From Bacteriovoracaceae bacterium (lineage in GTDB: Bacteria > Bdellovibrionota > Bacteriovoracia > Bacteriovoracales > Bacteriovoracaceae), in assembly GCA_020630335.1 (NCBI GenBank), contig JAHDBN010000008.1, forward strand, positions 1 to 64,000: a stretch of 64,000 bases of DNA. Reading direction: 5' to 3'. Made by a program: the position numbers and the translations under genes. Every line of letters begins with the position of its first letter. The stretch's first letter is position 1. The notes below the pieces were generated by a model. That model searched no databases. It was not told the DNA's origin and worked only from the letters and a program-made list of their open reading frames with translations. Of the stretch, positions 9,362-17,871 are shown one piece after another.

Positions 9362-10312
9362 CTATTTTTTCTTATGAACTTCATGTCTAAAAAGAATTCC
9401 ATCATCCCCAAAAGAAGATGCCAAAAACTCCGAAGTAGTTATGATTTCTCCAATCTTCTTAGATACTTTCACATAATTAGGAATCATTGGAACTTTGTAT
9501 TTAGAATAATCAACTTTAGAGAACTCTGGGCCAAGGGCCCTTACTTCATAAAGCCTAGTCCCTTGAGGTATTTTCAAAAGATCTTCTCTTATATCGTGAG
9601 GAGTGGACTTTATTTGAGATTTTTTTGAATAGATAGGAACAAAAAACAACTGCACAGGAGTTTTTGATTTAATATTCTTTAAGCCTTTAGTGTTATAAAA
9701 ACTCATATCATCTACTTTTAATTGCTCTGCTTTATCTGTTACTTTTTCAAATATTTTTTTTACTAACTTTGCTCCAAAACCAGATCCAGTTGGAACAATA
9801 TTGGAAAGAGGATTAGAAAAGAAATTATAATTTTTCCCCTGTCCCTTCAAAGCATAGAGTGCCGAAATATTTGCACTATGAACCTTATCTCTAAAAACCT
9901 TTAGCGCTAAACCTGGAGCTACTCCTCTTTTCTTAGGATCAAATGTTAATGAAAGTCTTAATAAAGCACACTCTGCTCCCTGAAAGATTCCACTAAATTC
10001 AGAGTTTTCAGGGACAAATTTGACTTTGGCCATCGCTCCTCTTCTATGAAGATATTTCTTCCATCCTTTTGGACTAACATCTGAAAAGTTATTTACTTTC
10101 TTTTTCATACTCTGAAAAGACATTTTTACAACTTGAATAAATCCAAATTTTTCATACTTAGGTAATTTTTCATGTTTAGTTTTTAAAACTTTATCCCAAA
10201 GTAACTCTTGCTTCTCACAGCCCTTTAACTGTTCATATTGAGCAGGTAAGATCTCTTCAGCTCCAGCATTAAATAGAAAAAATAAAACAATAAGGATTTT
10301 CTTCATAGCCAT
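9362..10312 (-). CDS. exported catalase-fold heme protein, catalase-related
   Basis: The 316-residue protein has a signal peptide (about 1-18). Its core resembles the catalase superfamily: LHRRGAMAKVKF with H89 aligns with the catalase motif VHAKGAGAFG. Then come ALLRLSL (R119), RGVAPGLALKVF for the RGFAVKFY segment, and NYNFFSNPL for the NNTPIFF segment. It is much shorter than true catalases (about 480-700 aa), and the proximal RxxxY heme-ligand motif is not visible. Catalase-related enzymes of this size include allene oxide synthases that act on fatty-acid hydroperoxides. In an operon with an alpha-dioxygenase-like enzyme, a hydroperoxide-processing role is attractive but inferred. Confidence 0.55.
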   Translation of the reverse strand: MAMKKILIVLFFLFNAGAEEILPAQYEQLKGCEKQELLWDKVLKTKHEKLPKYEKFGFIQVVKMSFQSMKKKVNNFSDVSPKGWKKYLHRRGAMAKVKFVPENSEFSGIFQGAECALLRLSLTFDPKKRGVAPGLALKVFRDKVHSANISALYALKGQGKNYNFFSNPLSNIVPTGSGFGAKLVKKIFEKVTDKAEQLKVDDMSFYNTKGLKNIKSKTPVQLFFVPIYSKKSQIKSTPHDIREDLLKIPQGTRLYEVRALGPEFSKVDYSKYKVPMIPNYVKVSKKIGEIITTSEFLASSFGDDGILFRHEVHKKK

Positions 10313-10632
10313 TATAGATTCACGATAGAGTTAATAAGTACTTGTCCATATAATAGCTCTAAAGATTCAACTTCTTCTTTGTTCTGTATATCGATGATCT
10401 TTAATAAGCTTTTTAGTTTATCTTGAGAATTTGTACTTTGAGGTAAACTCTCCATTTTCTTTGAGAGAATGGAGTTATTTTTTATTTTCTGAGAAATACT
10501 TAATATCATTTTATCATCAAATGTTTCGGTCACCTTTTTGATTTTAATGAACCGATTCTTATAGTCATCTGCTGCAAAGCTTAAGACATTACTAAACATA
10601 AGAAAAAATGATATTAAGTATATTTTTTTCAA
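10312..10632 (-). CDS. small exported protein of the peroxidase operon
   Basis: The 106-residue protein has a signal peptide (about 1-21, ending SFAADD) and a mainly helical, Lys-rich mature part with no recognised domain. Its stop codon overlaps the next start by one base (TAATG), so it is translationally coupled to the catalase-fold gene. It lies 11 bp after the 308-residue gene. Function unknown; a small periplasmic partner of the neighbouring heme proteins is possible. Confidence 0.6.
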   Translation of the reverse strand: MKKIYLISFFLMFSNVLSFAADDYKNRFIKIKKVTETFDDKMILSISQKIKNNSILSKKMESLPQSTNSQDKLKSLLKIIDIQNKEEVESLELLYGQVLINSIVNL

Positions 10633-10643
10633 ATCTTTATCCT

Positions 10644-11570
10644 CTACTGCTCTTTATCTTCGTTTCCAAATTCTTCAAAATACATTTGAGAACCATATGG
10701 ATTACTTGGATCAATTAAAATCAACTCAACTGTTTTCATTACAGGAGAAGCATCATAAACATCAATAAACACACCAATTTTATCTTCAACTAAACTTGCT
10801 CCAGTACTTGCAACTTTCTCATTTTCTTGAAATGTAAACATACCTGGACCAGCTTCAATGATGTCAAATCTTCCTTGAATTAAAAGATCTCTATCTTTAA
10901 GAGTTTCTACATCAAAAACAGCAGTTGCTTCTTTTGTTTTCTTGTTAAAATCATCTAACAAGAAAAGAATATCGATATCTGCTTGCTTGTAACCTGGATT
11001 ATAAGGACCAGGTACATAAGAATCTTTCCAAGTTGACTTTAATGGAAATCTTCTTGTTTTCGTAAGTTTTAAATCAACAATTTGACCATTAATTACAGTT
11101 TTCAACACTGAATTTCTCATTGGCTTTCTTTCATTTGGATTAACTTGCAAGCTAGCGAACTCAGCACTTTCTTTAACTACAACTTTTCCATTTCTAACTT
11201 CTAGAGGCTTCATTCTAAATGTTCTAGAATTATGAACTCTTTCAAACTTATAGATTTTAATCCATTTTAATAATTCTTGAAGATATCCGTGTCTTCCCTT
11301 TCTAAAGATTTTCTTTTTCCCGGGCCTTAAAAAACTCCCAACAAAACCTTTTTCTTTGAATGGTTTTAAATATTCTAAAACTACTCCATAGTAACTATCT
11401 TGCTCACCAGCTATTGGCTTAAGAAAAAGTCCTACTTGTCTCTTTTCTCCATCATAATCAACTTTTCCAAAATATCTTCCTTCTAAATTCTTCATTTTGT
11501 AATTTGAAGTATTATTTTGCGAAAAAGCCGCTAAATTTAATCCTAATACTAATAATAATATTTTTTTCAT
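10644..11570 (-). CDS. exported protein of unknown function in the peroxidase operon
   Basis: The 308-residue protein has a signal peptide (about 1-17). The mature part looks beta-rich: alternating strands such as LEGRYFGKVDYDGEKRQVGLFL at the start and DKIGVFIDVYDASPVMKTVELILID near the end. There are no cysteines, heme motifs or known catalytic signatures. It is packed between the heme peroxidase (9 bp) and the 106-residue gene (11 bp), so it almost certainly acts with them. I do not recognise a family. Confidence 0.7.
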   Translation of the reverse strand: MKKILLLVLGLNLAAFSQNNTSNYKMKNLEGRYFGKVDYDGEKRQVGLFLKPIAGEQDSYYGVVLEYLKPFKEKGFVGSFLRPGKKKIFRKGRHGYLQELLKWIKIYKFERVHNSRTFRMKPLEVRNGKVVVKESAEFASLQVNPNERKPMRNSVLKTVINGQIVDLKLTKTRRFPLKSTWKDSYVPGPYNPGYKQADIDILFLLDDFNKKTKEATAVFDVETLKDRDLLIQGRFDIIEAGPGMFTFQENEKVASTGASLVEDKIGVFIDVYDASPVMKTVELILIDPSNPYGSQMYFEEFGNEDKEQ

Positions 11571-11579
11571 AACTATCTC

Positions 11580-13532
11580 CTAAAGTTTATTCCAAGGGTT
11601 AAACGCATTCTTCACTCCAAAAAGTGTCTTCTGAAGTCTTGGATGATGTCTTAAAAGAATAGTTTTCATATTATTATTATCAATCCAATCTAAACCTAAT
11701 TTTGTATAAGTTTCTTTGTTATAATCAGTTGTATAAAATCTATCAGCAACTAATCTTCTTGAGGCCATTACTACGAATACCTGAAAAGCAGTCTCTCCAA
11801 AACCAAAACCTGTTGGCCTATATTGCTCTGCTAAACAACCTACTAATAAATCAAGAGCTTCAATATCGTTATCATAAATCTTTTTAAGTTTTGCTAACTG
11901 AGCTTTATCAGAAGTTAATTGCTCAAAAGAAGTAAGAGGCTTCAAACGAAATTGTCTTCTGAACTCATTATATCTAGGAACATTTCTTTCTCTATCTCTT
12001 AAAATATCCATTGCAGCTAAATCCATTTTCCCTACAAAAGGAATAGACATGTTCATTAACTCTTTAGGGTAATTATTAAGAGTTAACTGCCCAGGATGCA
12101 TTTGACCAAAAGAATAAAAAAGGTCATCCATTTTGTTATTTTTAAGTAAGTTCCCAGACTTAGCTTCTCTAGTTTGATTTAAAGTAATTGCCTTAGCGTA
12201 TGATTTATCAGACATCTTTTTTAAAACCAAGTTATCTGGAAGCAAAGGGTGCATTCTATATACACTTACGAACTCTTCTGTCATTGAAAAAGGAACGTCT
12301 GCTAAATTTTTCTTTCCACCAACAATCCCTGAAGTCACTTCAGACTTTAAAATCTTCTCCCAAGGTTTTGATACTTTTCCTGAGTTATTAATTAAACCAT
12401 TCCAGTTTGCTTTCATTCCATGTTCTAATTTCTTAGAAGTTAAAATTGCTGGAGTCCACTCTACTGTATGAATTTTCGCCATTAATGCAGCAACAACAAG
12501 TCTTGCCTTTTGAAACAACTCCTCATCTTTCATACTTGGATATTTTTCAGAAAGCGCATCCGCCACAGCATTGTGCTCTTTAACAAAAAGATTATGTAAT
12601 AAACTTAAACCTACCCACCAGTTTCTGTTAAAACCTGTTTTCTCGACTCCATCTCCTCCAAGAGGAATATTACCATTATTATCAACAGTTAATTTTCCAC
12701 CTTTAAAAGATCTAAGAGAGTTTGTTTTTGCTGTAGAACTACCATAAACTTGAGATCCATCCCACCAGTGTGTAACTTCATTTTTAAATACATATGGAAA
12801 TCTAATATTTTCTCTTTTTGTTTTTGAAGAATCAATCATAGACTTTGGGAATACTAAAGTTTCACCTAATTTATCTGACTTATCTAAAGGCAAGAAAAAT
12901 GGCTTAACTTTAGAAGGATCTTCATTATCACCGTGGCTAAACCAATCATGAGTCATATACTGAATCCATGAAACGGCCATAAGATTTAGGAAATCTACAG
13001 GAAGAAATTTCTTTCTTTCTAGTAATTCCTTACTAATTGTTCTTGGATTCGGATAAAGAACATCATAGTTTTTTTGATTATCTATCATTGGATCAGTATT
13101 TCTTCCGAAACGAGTCCACACTGCACCCATTGTAGGATCTTCTATATCGTTACAATATCCTTCACTCACTCTATATGATGTCTTCCCTACACAATCTTCT
13201 TCAGTCTTTGGTCTTTCAACATAAGTGTCATATAAATTATGCTTATAAAGTTCTTTTCTAATTGAAGAAAGTTTTAGCAATCCTGGTAAAAACATTTTTC
13301 TATACCAAGTTGCCCATGGAGAAGATTCTTTTTCGAACTTAGAAACTTTCTTCCATTCTTTAGCTACTTTCTTTTCTTGCGCTTTTCTAATTTCTTTTCT
13401 TTCTTTTTCTCTTCTATCCTCTTCTTTTTTATCAGCAGGAGTAATAAGAGAATTTTTTACTTTGACTTGTGAAATTCCTGATAAAGAAATCAAAAGCACA
13501 AATGCCATAAATGGCGACATCATTTTTTTCAT
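11580..13532 (-). CDS. exported alpha-dioxygenase/cyclooxygenase-type heme peroxidase
   Basis: This is an animal-type heme peroxidase of 650 residues. The ATG at 13532 is chosen because AAAGGA lies 8-9 bases upstream and a signal peptide follows. Family signatures occur in order: WIQYMTHDWF with distal His195, WWDGSQVYGS, NWWVGLSLLHNLFVKEHN, SVYRMHPLLPD and RDRERNVPRYNEFRR. The YRMH segment has Tyr425 three residues before His428, as in plant fatty-acid alpha-dioxygenases, where these are the radical Tyr and the proximal heme ligand. Known members add O2 to fatty acids to give hydroperoxides. Here it is predicted to be periplasmic or secreted. It heads a leftward operon that includes a catalase-fold protein. 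Confidence 0.85.
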   Translation of the reverse strand: MKKMMSPFMAFVLLISLSGISQVKVKNSLITPADKKEEDRREKERKEIRKAQEKKVAKEWKKVSKFEKESSPWATWYRKMFLPGLLKLSSIRKELYKHNLYDTYVERPKTEEDCVGKTSYRVSEGYCNDIEDPTMGAVWTRFGRNTDPMIDNQKNYDVLYPNPRTISKELLERKKFLPVDFLNLMAVSWIQYMTHDWFSHGDNEDPSKVKPFFLPLDKSDKLGETLVFPKSMIDSSKTKRENIRFPYVFKNEVTHWWDGSQVYGSSTAKTNSLRSFKGGKLTVDNNGNIPLGGDGVEKTGFNRNWWVGLSLLHNLFVKEHNAVADALSEKYPSMKDEELFQKARLVVAALMAKIHTVEWTPAILTSKKLEHGMKANWNGLINNSGKVSKPWEKILKSEVTSGIVGGKKNLADVPFSMTEEFVSVYRMHPLLPDNLVLKKMSDKSYAKAITLNQTREAKSGNLLKNNKMDDLFYSFGQMHPGQLTLNNYPKELMNMSIPFVGKMDLAAMDILRDRERNVPRYNEFRRQFRLKPLTSFEQLTSDKAQLAKLKKIYDNDIEALDLLVGCLAEQYRPTGFGFGETAFQVFVVMASRRLVADRFYTTDYNKETYTKLGLDWIDNNNMKTILLRHHPRLQKTLFGVKNAFNPWNKL

Positions 13533-13676
13533 AAAATAAGTCCTTTTCTTGTTAATTTTACTCAACTATATAACGCACTCTAGCACAGCTTCTTCATAAC
13601 ATTTGTTAAGAAATCAGTTTTGAGTAATTTTTACAAAAGTAGTTAATAACATAGACAATAGAAAAAGTACTTTTTA

Positions 13677-13705
13677 TTGACTAGCTAGTAAAAACTTAGT
13701 ACATA
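13677..13705 (+). promoter_or_regulatory. promoter of the XRE-NfeD-SPFH operon
   Basis: TTGACT (13677-13682), a 17-base spacer and TACATA (13700-13705) predict transcription starting at about 13712, essentially at the ATG at 13713. No Shine-Dalgarno site exists, so the mRNA is probably leaderless. Confidence 0.5.
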
Positions 13706-13712
13706 TATGTAC
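13680..13712. promoter_or_regulatory. two palindromes overlapping the promoter, probable operators
   Basis: ACTAGCTAGT (13680-13689) is a perfect 10-bp palindrome over the -35 end. GTACATATATGTAC (13699-13712) is a perfect 14-bp palindrome over the -10 and start point. Dimeric XRE regulators bind such sites. Their position suggests that the adjacent XRE protein represses its own operon. Confidence 0.5.
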
Positions 13713-14453
13713 ATGAAGAACTTTCTATTAAATCTTAAACTAGCTAGAAAAAAGGCTGGCTTCACTCAAGAGCAAGTAGAAAGCACCCTAAATCTTAGAA
13801 GTCTTACCATAAAGGATTATGAAACTGGGCGACTTAAAATACCTGTAGAAACAGCAATGAAACTTGCTGATCTTTATAGAACAGATCTAAACTCTCTTTT
13901 TGGTAAATATGAATCAATCCGTCATGCTGTAGATTTGAGCTCGATTCATGGCCTTTGGGATAAAAAATTCTCAAATATTGTCCTCTTAGATCCAATTATC
14001 AAGGCCCATGTCGAGAATTATCGGGCAGAGTACATAAATCACTCCTTACTTGATGTCTTGCTTATTGAGTTTAATGACAAAGAAAAAAAGAGCTATGTAC
14101 TTGAAATTACTAAGTTTATGAATTCTTTAATTGGTATTGACGGCAAGGTCCTTCCCAGTGAAATTAGCTTAAGAAATAGCCTGCTTGATCACTTTGATTG
14201 TATGAATCAAGTTGCTAAGACTAAAGAGTTTATTAATTCTCCTTATTATCCTAAAGATCTACCTAAAGTACTTTATCACTTACCTTCTAAGCACTTTATT
14301 TTGTGGTTATTATTTTTCTTGGCTCACTTTGATAAAGAAGTTCATTATAGAGAAGAAGAATACTTAAAAGTTAGTGCTGAGAATTTAAGAATTACAAAAT
14401 CAAATTATAATTTTATTTCGCAGTTTTTTATTTCAGGAGAATTTAATGCTTAA
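13713..14453 (+). CDS. XRE-family regulator with C-terminal TerB-like domain
   Basis: The 246-residue protein begins with a helix-turn-helix of the Cro/CI (HTH_3) type at about residues 1-62: LARKKAGFTQEQVESTLNL, then KDYETGRLKIPVETAMKLA. The C-terminal part is helical and has two acidic segments like TerB-type domains, IGIDGKVLPSEISL and AHFDKEVHYREEEYL. An in-frame ATG also exists at 13707. I chose 13713 because the predicted transcription start falls there. It overlaps the NfeD gene by 8 bp. Inferred role: stress-sensing repressor of the membrane-integrity operon that follows. Confidence 0.75.
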   Translation: MKNFLLNLKLARKKAGFTQEQVESTLNLRSLTIKDYETGRLKIPVETAMKLADLYRTDLNSLFGKYESIRHAVDLSSIHGLWDKKFSNIVLLDPIIKAHVENYRAEYINHSLLDVLLIEFNDKEKKSYVLEITKFMNSLIGIDGKVLPSEISLRNSLLDHFDCMNQVAKTKEFINSPYYPKDLPKVLYHLPSKHFILWLLFFLAHFDKEVHYREEEYLKVSAENLRITKSNYNFISQFFISGEFNA

Positions 14454-14883
14454 TTTATATATTTGGGCAATTACAGGTTTAATTCTTATTTTAGCCGAAA
14501 TGATTATTCCTGGTGGAGTAATCATTTTTTTAGGCCTTGGATGTTTAACCGTTGCTAGCTCTATTTATTTCGGACTTATAACAAATGTGGTCACTGCTTT
14601 TTTGACTTTCTTTATTTCAAGTCTCGCCTATTTATTAATTTTAAGAAGTTTTTTTATGAAATACTTCGAAGGTGACTCAGTAATTGAAAACACTGATGAA
14701 GATATAGAAGCTGCCAATAGCATTGTGCAAGTTATAGAGTTAATAACTCCTTACAAGGCAGGTCGGGTTAAATTCAGAGACTCTACTTGGGTGGCTGAAA
14801 GTGATTATGAAATAGCCAGTGGAGAAAAAGCAATAATAAAAAAAAGAGTTGGAAATAAATGGATCGTTGATCCTGTTAAATAA
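14446..14883 (+). CDS. NfeD-like membrane protein
   Basis: The 145-residue protein has two to three N-terminal membrane spans (about 3-70, including AEMIIPGGVIIFLGLG, the usual NfeD signature region). A C-terminal OB-fold-like domain follows (about 85-145, ending GNKWIVDPVK). The short NfeD/YbbK form is normally encoded beside SPFH proteins and works with them in the membrane. The same is seen here: it overlaps the regulator by 8 bp and precedes the first SPFH gene by 9 bp. Confidence 0.85.
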   Translation: MLNLYIWAITGLILILAEMIIPGGVIIFLGLGCLTVASSIYFGLITNVVTAFLTFFISSLAYLLILRSFFMKYFEGDSVIENTDEDIEAANSIVQVIELITPYKAGRVKFRDSTWVAESDYEIASGEKAIIKKRVGNKWIVDPVK

Positions 14884-14892
14884 GGAGAAGTT

Positions 14893-15822
14893 ATGTTCAC
14901 AGCATTTACAGTGCTTATGTTAATTGTACTCTTTGTTCTTTGGAATACAGTCGTTGTTGTGCCTGAAAGAGAACAATGTGTAGTAGAGAGGTTAGGAAAA
15001 TTTAAAGGTGTCTTGAAATCAGGGATACACTTTCTTATTCCATTTTTTGATAGAATTGCCTACAGACATGAAGCGAGAGAGCAAGTTTTTGATATCCCAC
15101 CTCAAACCTGTATCACTCAAGACAATATGCAGGTTTCCATTGATGGCCTTGTGTATCTGAAAGTCATTGATTCAAAATTAGCAAGTTATGGTATTGGAAA
15201 CTATAAGAATGCATCTATTAATCTTGCTCAAACTACTATGCGTTCAGAAGTAGGTAAACTTTCTTTAGCAAAGGCATTTTCAGAGCGAGACTCTCTTAAT
15301 GAAAAAATTGTTTTAGAAGTTGATAAGGCCAGTGATTCTTGGGGGATAAAAGTTCTGAGATATGAAATTAAAAACATTAGACCAAGTAATAATGTCATTT
15401 CGACTCTTGAGAAACAAATGGAAGCAGAGAGAGAAAAAAGAGCAGAAATAACTTTGGCCCTTGCTGACAAAGAAAATAGAATTATTCTTTCTGAGGGCGA
15501 AAAAACTGAAGCAATTAATATTTCTGAAGGAGAGAAACAAAGTAAAATTAATCTTTCATTAGGAAGAGCTAAGGAAATTCAATTAATCTCTGAAGCAACT
15601 GCGGAAGGAATCAGAACTGTAGCTGAAGCTGTTAATTCCCAAGCAGGTGCAAAAGCAGTCAAGCTACAACTTGTGGAACAGTTTATTAGAGAAGTTGGAG
15701 AAGTGATGGATAAATCTAAAATCTCTGTATTACCAACTGAAATGGCAAATATTAAAGGATTTTTCGAAGGAGCTTCAAAGGTTTCTAAAACAGTATCAAC
15801 CTCAACAACAGGAGCTTTATAA
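14893..15822 (+). CDS. SPFH/band 7 protein (QmcA/stomatin-like), copy 1
   Basis: The 309-residue protein has one N-terminal membrane span (about 2-20). An SPFH domain follows from VVVVPEREQCVVERLGKFKGVLKSG through IRPSNNVI. A charged coiled coil (about 175-235, EAEREKRAEI...) and a short C-terminal tail complete it. These proteins form large ring assemblies in membranes and pair with NfeD proteases or chaperones. GGAG lies before the ATG. It overlaps the paralogous next gene by one base (TAATG), so the two are translated together and may form a hetero-oligomer as HflK and HflC do. Confidence 0.9.
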   Translation: MFTAFTVLMLIVLFVLWNTVVVVPEREQCVVERLGKFKGVLKSGIHFLIPFFDRIAYRHEAREQVFDIPPQTCITQDNMQVSIDGLVYLKVIDSKLASYGIGNYKNASINLAQTTMRSEVGKLSLAKAFSERDSLNEKIVLEVDKASDSWGIKVLRYEIKNIRPSNNVISTLEKQMEAEREKRAEITLALADKENRIILSEGEKTEAINISEGEKQSKINLSLGRAKEIQLISEATAEGIRTVAEAVNSQAGAKAVKLQLVEQFIREVGEVMDKSKISVLPTEMANIKGFFEGASKVSKTVSTSTTGAL

Positions 15823-16754
15823 TGGGTTTAGAGAATTTAGGTATCACAGATGCACTTAATTTATTTTTTTGGGCAGCACTCTTTTTAATTGTCATTGTAA
15901 AGTTTTTTCAATCAATTAGACTTGTCCCTACTAAAAAAGCATATATCATTGAACGCTTAGGTAAGTATCAAAAAACTCTTGGCCCAGGATTTCATGCTCT
16001 TATTCCTTTTATCGATAGAGTTGCTTTCATTCAAGACTTAAAAGAAAGAACTATTGATGTTCCTCCGCAAGATTGCTTCTCTAAAGATGAAGTCAATGTA
16101 GTGGTTGATGGAGTTATTTATTTATCAGTTATTAATCCTGCAACTGCAAGTTATGGTGTAACTAATTTTTCTTATGCTGCTGTTGAGTTAGCTCAAACAA
16201 CAACCAGATCAATTATCGGTACATTAGCTCTAGATAGGACCTTTGAAGAAAGAGAACTCATAAGTTCAAAAGTTGTAGAAGTTTTAAATCAAGCAGGAGA
16301 ATCTTGGGGAATCAGGGTTCATAGATATGAAATTAAAAACATCATGCCTCCTCATAGTGTTCAGAACGCAATGGAAAAGCAAGTGAATGCTGAAAGAGAA
16401 AGACTAGCAATCCTGGCTAAATCACAAGGTGATAAACAAAGTAGAATTAATCATTCTGAAGGTATCAAAATGGAAATGATTAATCATTCTGAAGGACAAA
16501 TGCAAAAACTAATTAACGAAGCTGAAGGGCAGGCTCAAGAGATTTTAACCATTGCTAACGCAACGGCTGAATCTATTAAGAAAATTTCATCTGCTTTAAG
16601 TGTACCTGGTGGTGAGAAAGCATATAATCTTAAGTTAGGTGAAAAATACCTCAACCAGATGGGGAAACTCGCTGATGGAAAAGTCGAAGTCATTGTGCCA
16701 GCAGATATTAGCAATTTTAATAAATGGCTTAAGTCTGTTGATTTAGAATTCTAA
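15822..16754 (+). CDS. SPFH/band 7 protein (QmcA/stomatin-like), copy 2
   Basis: The 310-residue paralogue of the preceding gene has the same plan: an N-terminal span (about 12-30), an SPFH domain beginning RLVPTKKAYIIERLGKYQKTLGPG, then a coiled coil starting VNAERERLAILAK. Conserved landmarks shared by both copies include FxxPFxDRVAF/IAY, IDVPPQ/FDIPPQ and ELAQTTTRS/NLAQTTMRS. The tandem pair with a one-base overlap suggests an obligate partner. Last clear gene of the XRE-NfeD-SPFH operon. An inverted repeat follows at 16760-16794. Confidence 0.9.
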   Translation: MGLENLGITDALNLFFWAALFLIVIVKFFQSIRLVPTKKAYIIERLGKYQKTLGPGFHALIPFIDRVAFIQDLKERTIDVPPQDCFSKDEVNVVVDGVIYLSVINPATASYGVTNFSYAAVELAQTTTRSIIGTLALDRTFEERELISSKVVEVLNQAGESWGIRVHRYEIKNIMPPHSVQNAMEKQVNAERERLAILAKSQGDKQSRINHSEGIKMEMINHSEGQMQKLINEAEGQAQEILTIANATAESIKKISSALSVPGGEKAYNLKLGEKYLNQMGKLADGKVEVIVPADISNFNKWLKSVDLEF

Positions 16755-16759
16755 ATAAT

Positions 16760-16794
16760 TTCTCTGCTAGAGTGACAAAATCTTTAGCAGAGAA
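16760..16794 (+). terminator. inverted repeat after the SPFH operon
   Basis: TTCTCTGCTA (16760-16769) pairs perfectly with TAGCAGAGAA (16785-16794) around a 15-base loop. It follows the SPFH stop by 6 bp but has no T tract. The right arm lies inside the promoter spacer of the next gene. It could be a weak terminator or a protein-binding site. Confidence 0.4.
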
Positions 16795-16800
16795 TATTAT
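16772..16800 (+). promoter_or_regulatory. promoter of the SprT-like gene
   Basis: GTGACA (16772-16777), a 17-base spacer and TATTAT (16795-16800) predict a start near 16807, two bases before the ATG at 16809. There is no Shine-Dalgarno site, so a near-leaderless transcript is likely. Confidence 0.45.
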
Positions 16801-16808
16801 CTCATCAC

Positions 16809-17867
16809 ATGAGAATTTATTCTGAATTAATTCTAGAGTTTAATAAAAAAGCTAAAAAAGACTTAGTTTTAATTCTAAAAAATGAAACATCTATTGAAGT
16901 CAATAGATCTAGATTTTTTCTTCATGGTTACTACTACCCTATTATCATTGAGTCATTCATAGATGAAAGTGATAAACAAGTTAAAACTCTAGGAGAGTTT
17001 GATTTTAATACTCTTAGTATTCGTTTAAATTACTCAATCTTAAAAAATTTGGATAAAAATGAATATTTAAATATTTTAAGACATGAATTTGCTCATTACC
17101 TTGCTTACCTTCATCATGGTTCTAATATTGATCCACATGGAAGTGAATTCAAAGATATATGCATGAAGAATGGCTGGAGAGAAGAAGTTTATTCAGCGAG
17201 TATTGAGAGTAAAAAAATTGATCAATCTCAAGAAAAGAAAAAGCGAAAATATGAAAAACTTATAAAACTCTCCAAAAGCTCAAACATTCATGAAGCAAGC
17301 TTGGCCTTAAGCAAGGCCAATGAATATATGCTAGAACTAGATGATGTAGAGACAGAAGATAATATTTTCTATTTGGATAATTTAGTTTTTTTTAAAAGAA
17401 AAAACTCTAAGCTTGATACGATTTATCATATAATGAAAGAAATGAACTTTGGGGTTGTTTTTAGATACGCTCAAAAAGAACATTCTTTAGAAACTTTTGG
17501 AACAAAAAATCTTATTGAACAATCACATGAAATTTATCATTTTCTTGATAAATCTTTAGATCAAATTTATAAAAAAAACAAAGAAAGTCATAAATTAAAA
17601 GGACTAAAAGCAAAAAATTCTTTTTTTAGAGGTTTTTGTCTTGGTGTTTTAGAAAATTTAAAACTTAAGAGAAAAGACTATACTGCTTATCAAAAAAAAG
17701 CTCTGATTAAACTTGAATTACTCGTCAATGAAGCTCAGGATATGATCTATGGGAAGCTTTCAAGAACGCATGGGAATGTAGAGACAAATAAGAAGGTTGA
17801 ATCTTTAGGATTTCAATCTGGAAAAGACTTTAATACTCAATATAAAAAACATACTTTTTTAAATTAA
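16809..17867 (+). CDS. SprT-like zinc metallopeptidase fused to DUF2786
   Basis: The 352-residue cytoplasmic protein has an N-terminal SprT-like domain. Zinc motif HEFAH sits at 92-96 (H92, E93, H96), with a third ligand H110 in PHGSEFKDICMKNGW, the usual SprT spacing. A DUF2786 segment follows (about 147-180, LIKLSKSSNIHEASLALSKA). The rest is helical and Lys-rich, with SFFRGFCLGVLENL near 275-290. SprT/Spartan-type proteases act on DNA-protein crosslinks; the DUF2786 partner is uncharacterised. It is convergent with the next gene, with a 4-bp gap. Confidence 0.75.
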   Translation: MRIYSELILEFNKKAKKDLVLILKNETSIEVNRSRFFLHGYYYPIIIESFIDESDKQVKTLGEFDFNTLSIRLNYSILKNLDKNEYLNILRHEFAHYLAYLHHGSNIDPHGSEFKDICMKNGWREEVYSASIESKKIDQSQEKKKRKYEKLIKLSKSSNIHEASLALSKANEYMLELDDVETEDNIFYLDNLVFFKRKNSKLDTIYHIMKEMNFGVVFRYAQKEHSLETFGTKNLIEQSHEIYHFLDKSLDQIYKKNKESHKLKGLKAKNSFFRGFCLGVLENLKLKRKDYTAYQKKALIKLELLVNEAQDMIYGKLSRTHGNVETNKKVESLGFQSGKDFNTQYKKHTFLN

Positions 17868-17871
17868 TTTT

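Noticed and set aside
13532-13565. Longer N-terminus of the heme peroxidase from a TTG at 13565
   Set aside because: It would bury the AAAGGA ribosome site and put charged residues before the signal peptide. The ATG at 13532 has normal spacing.
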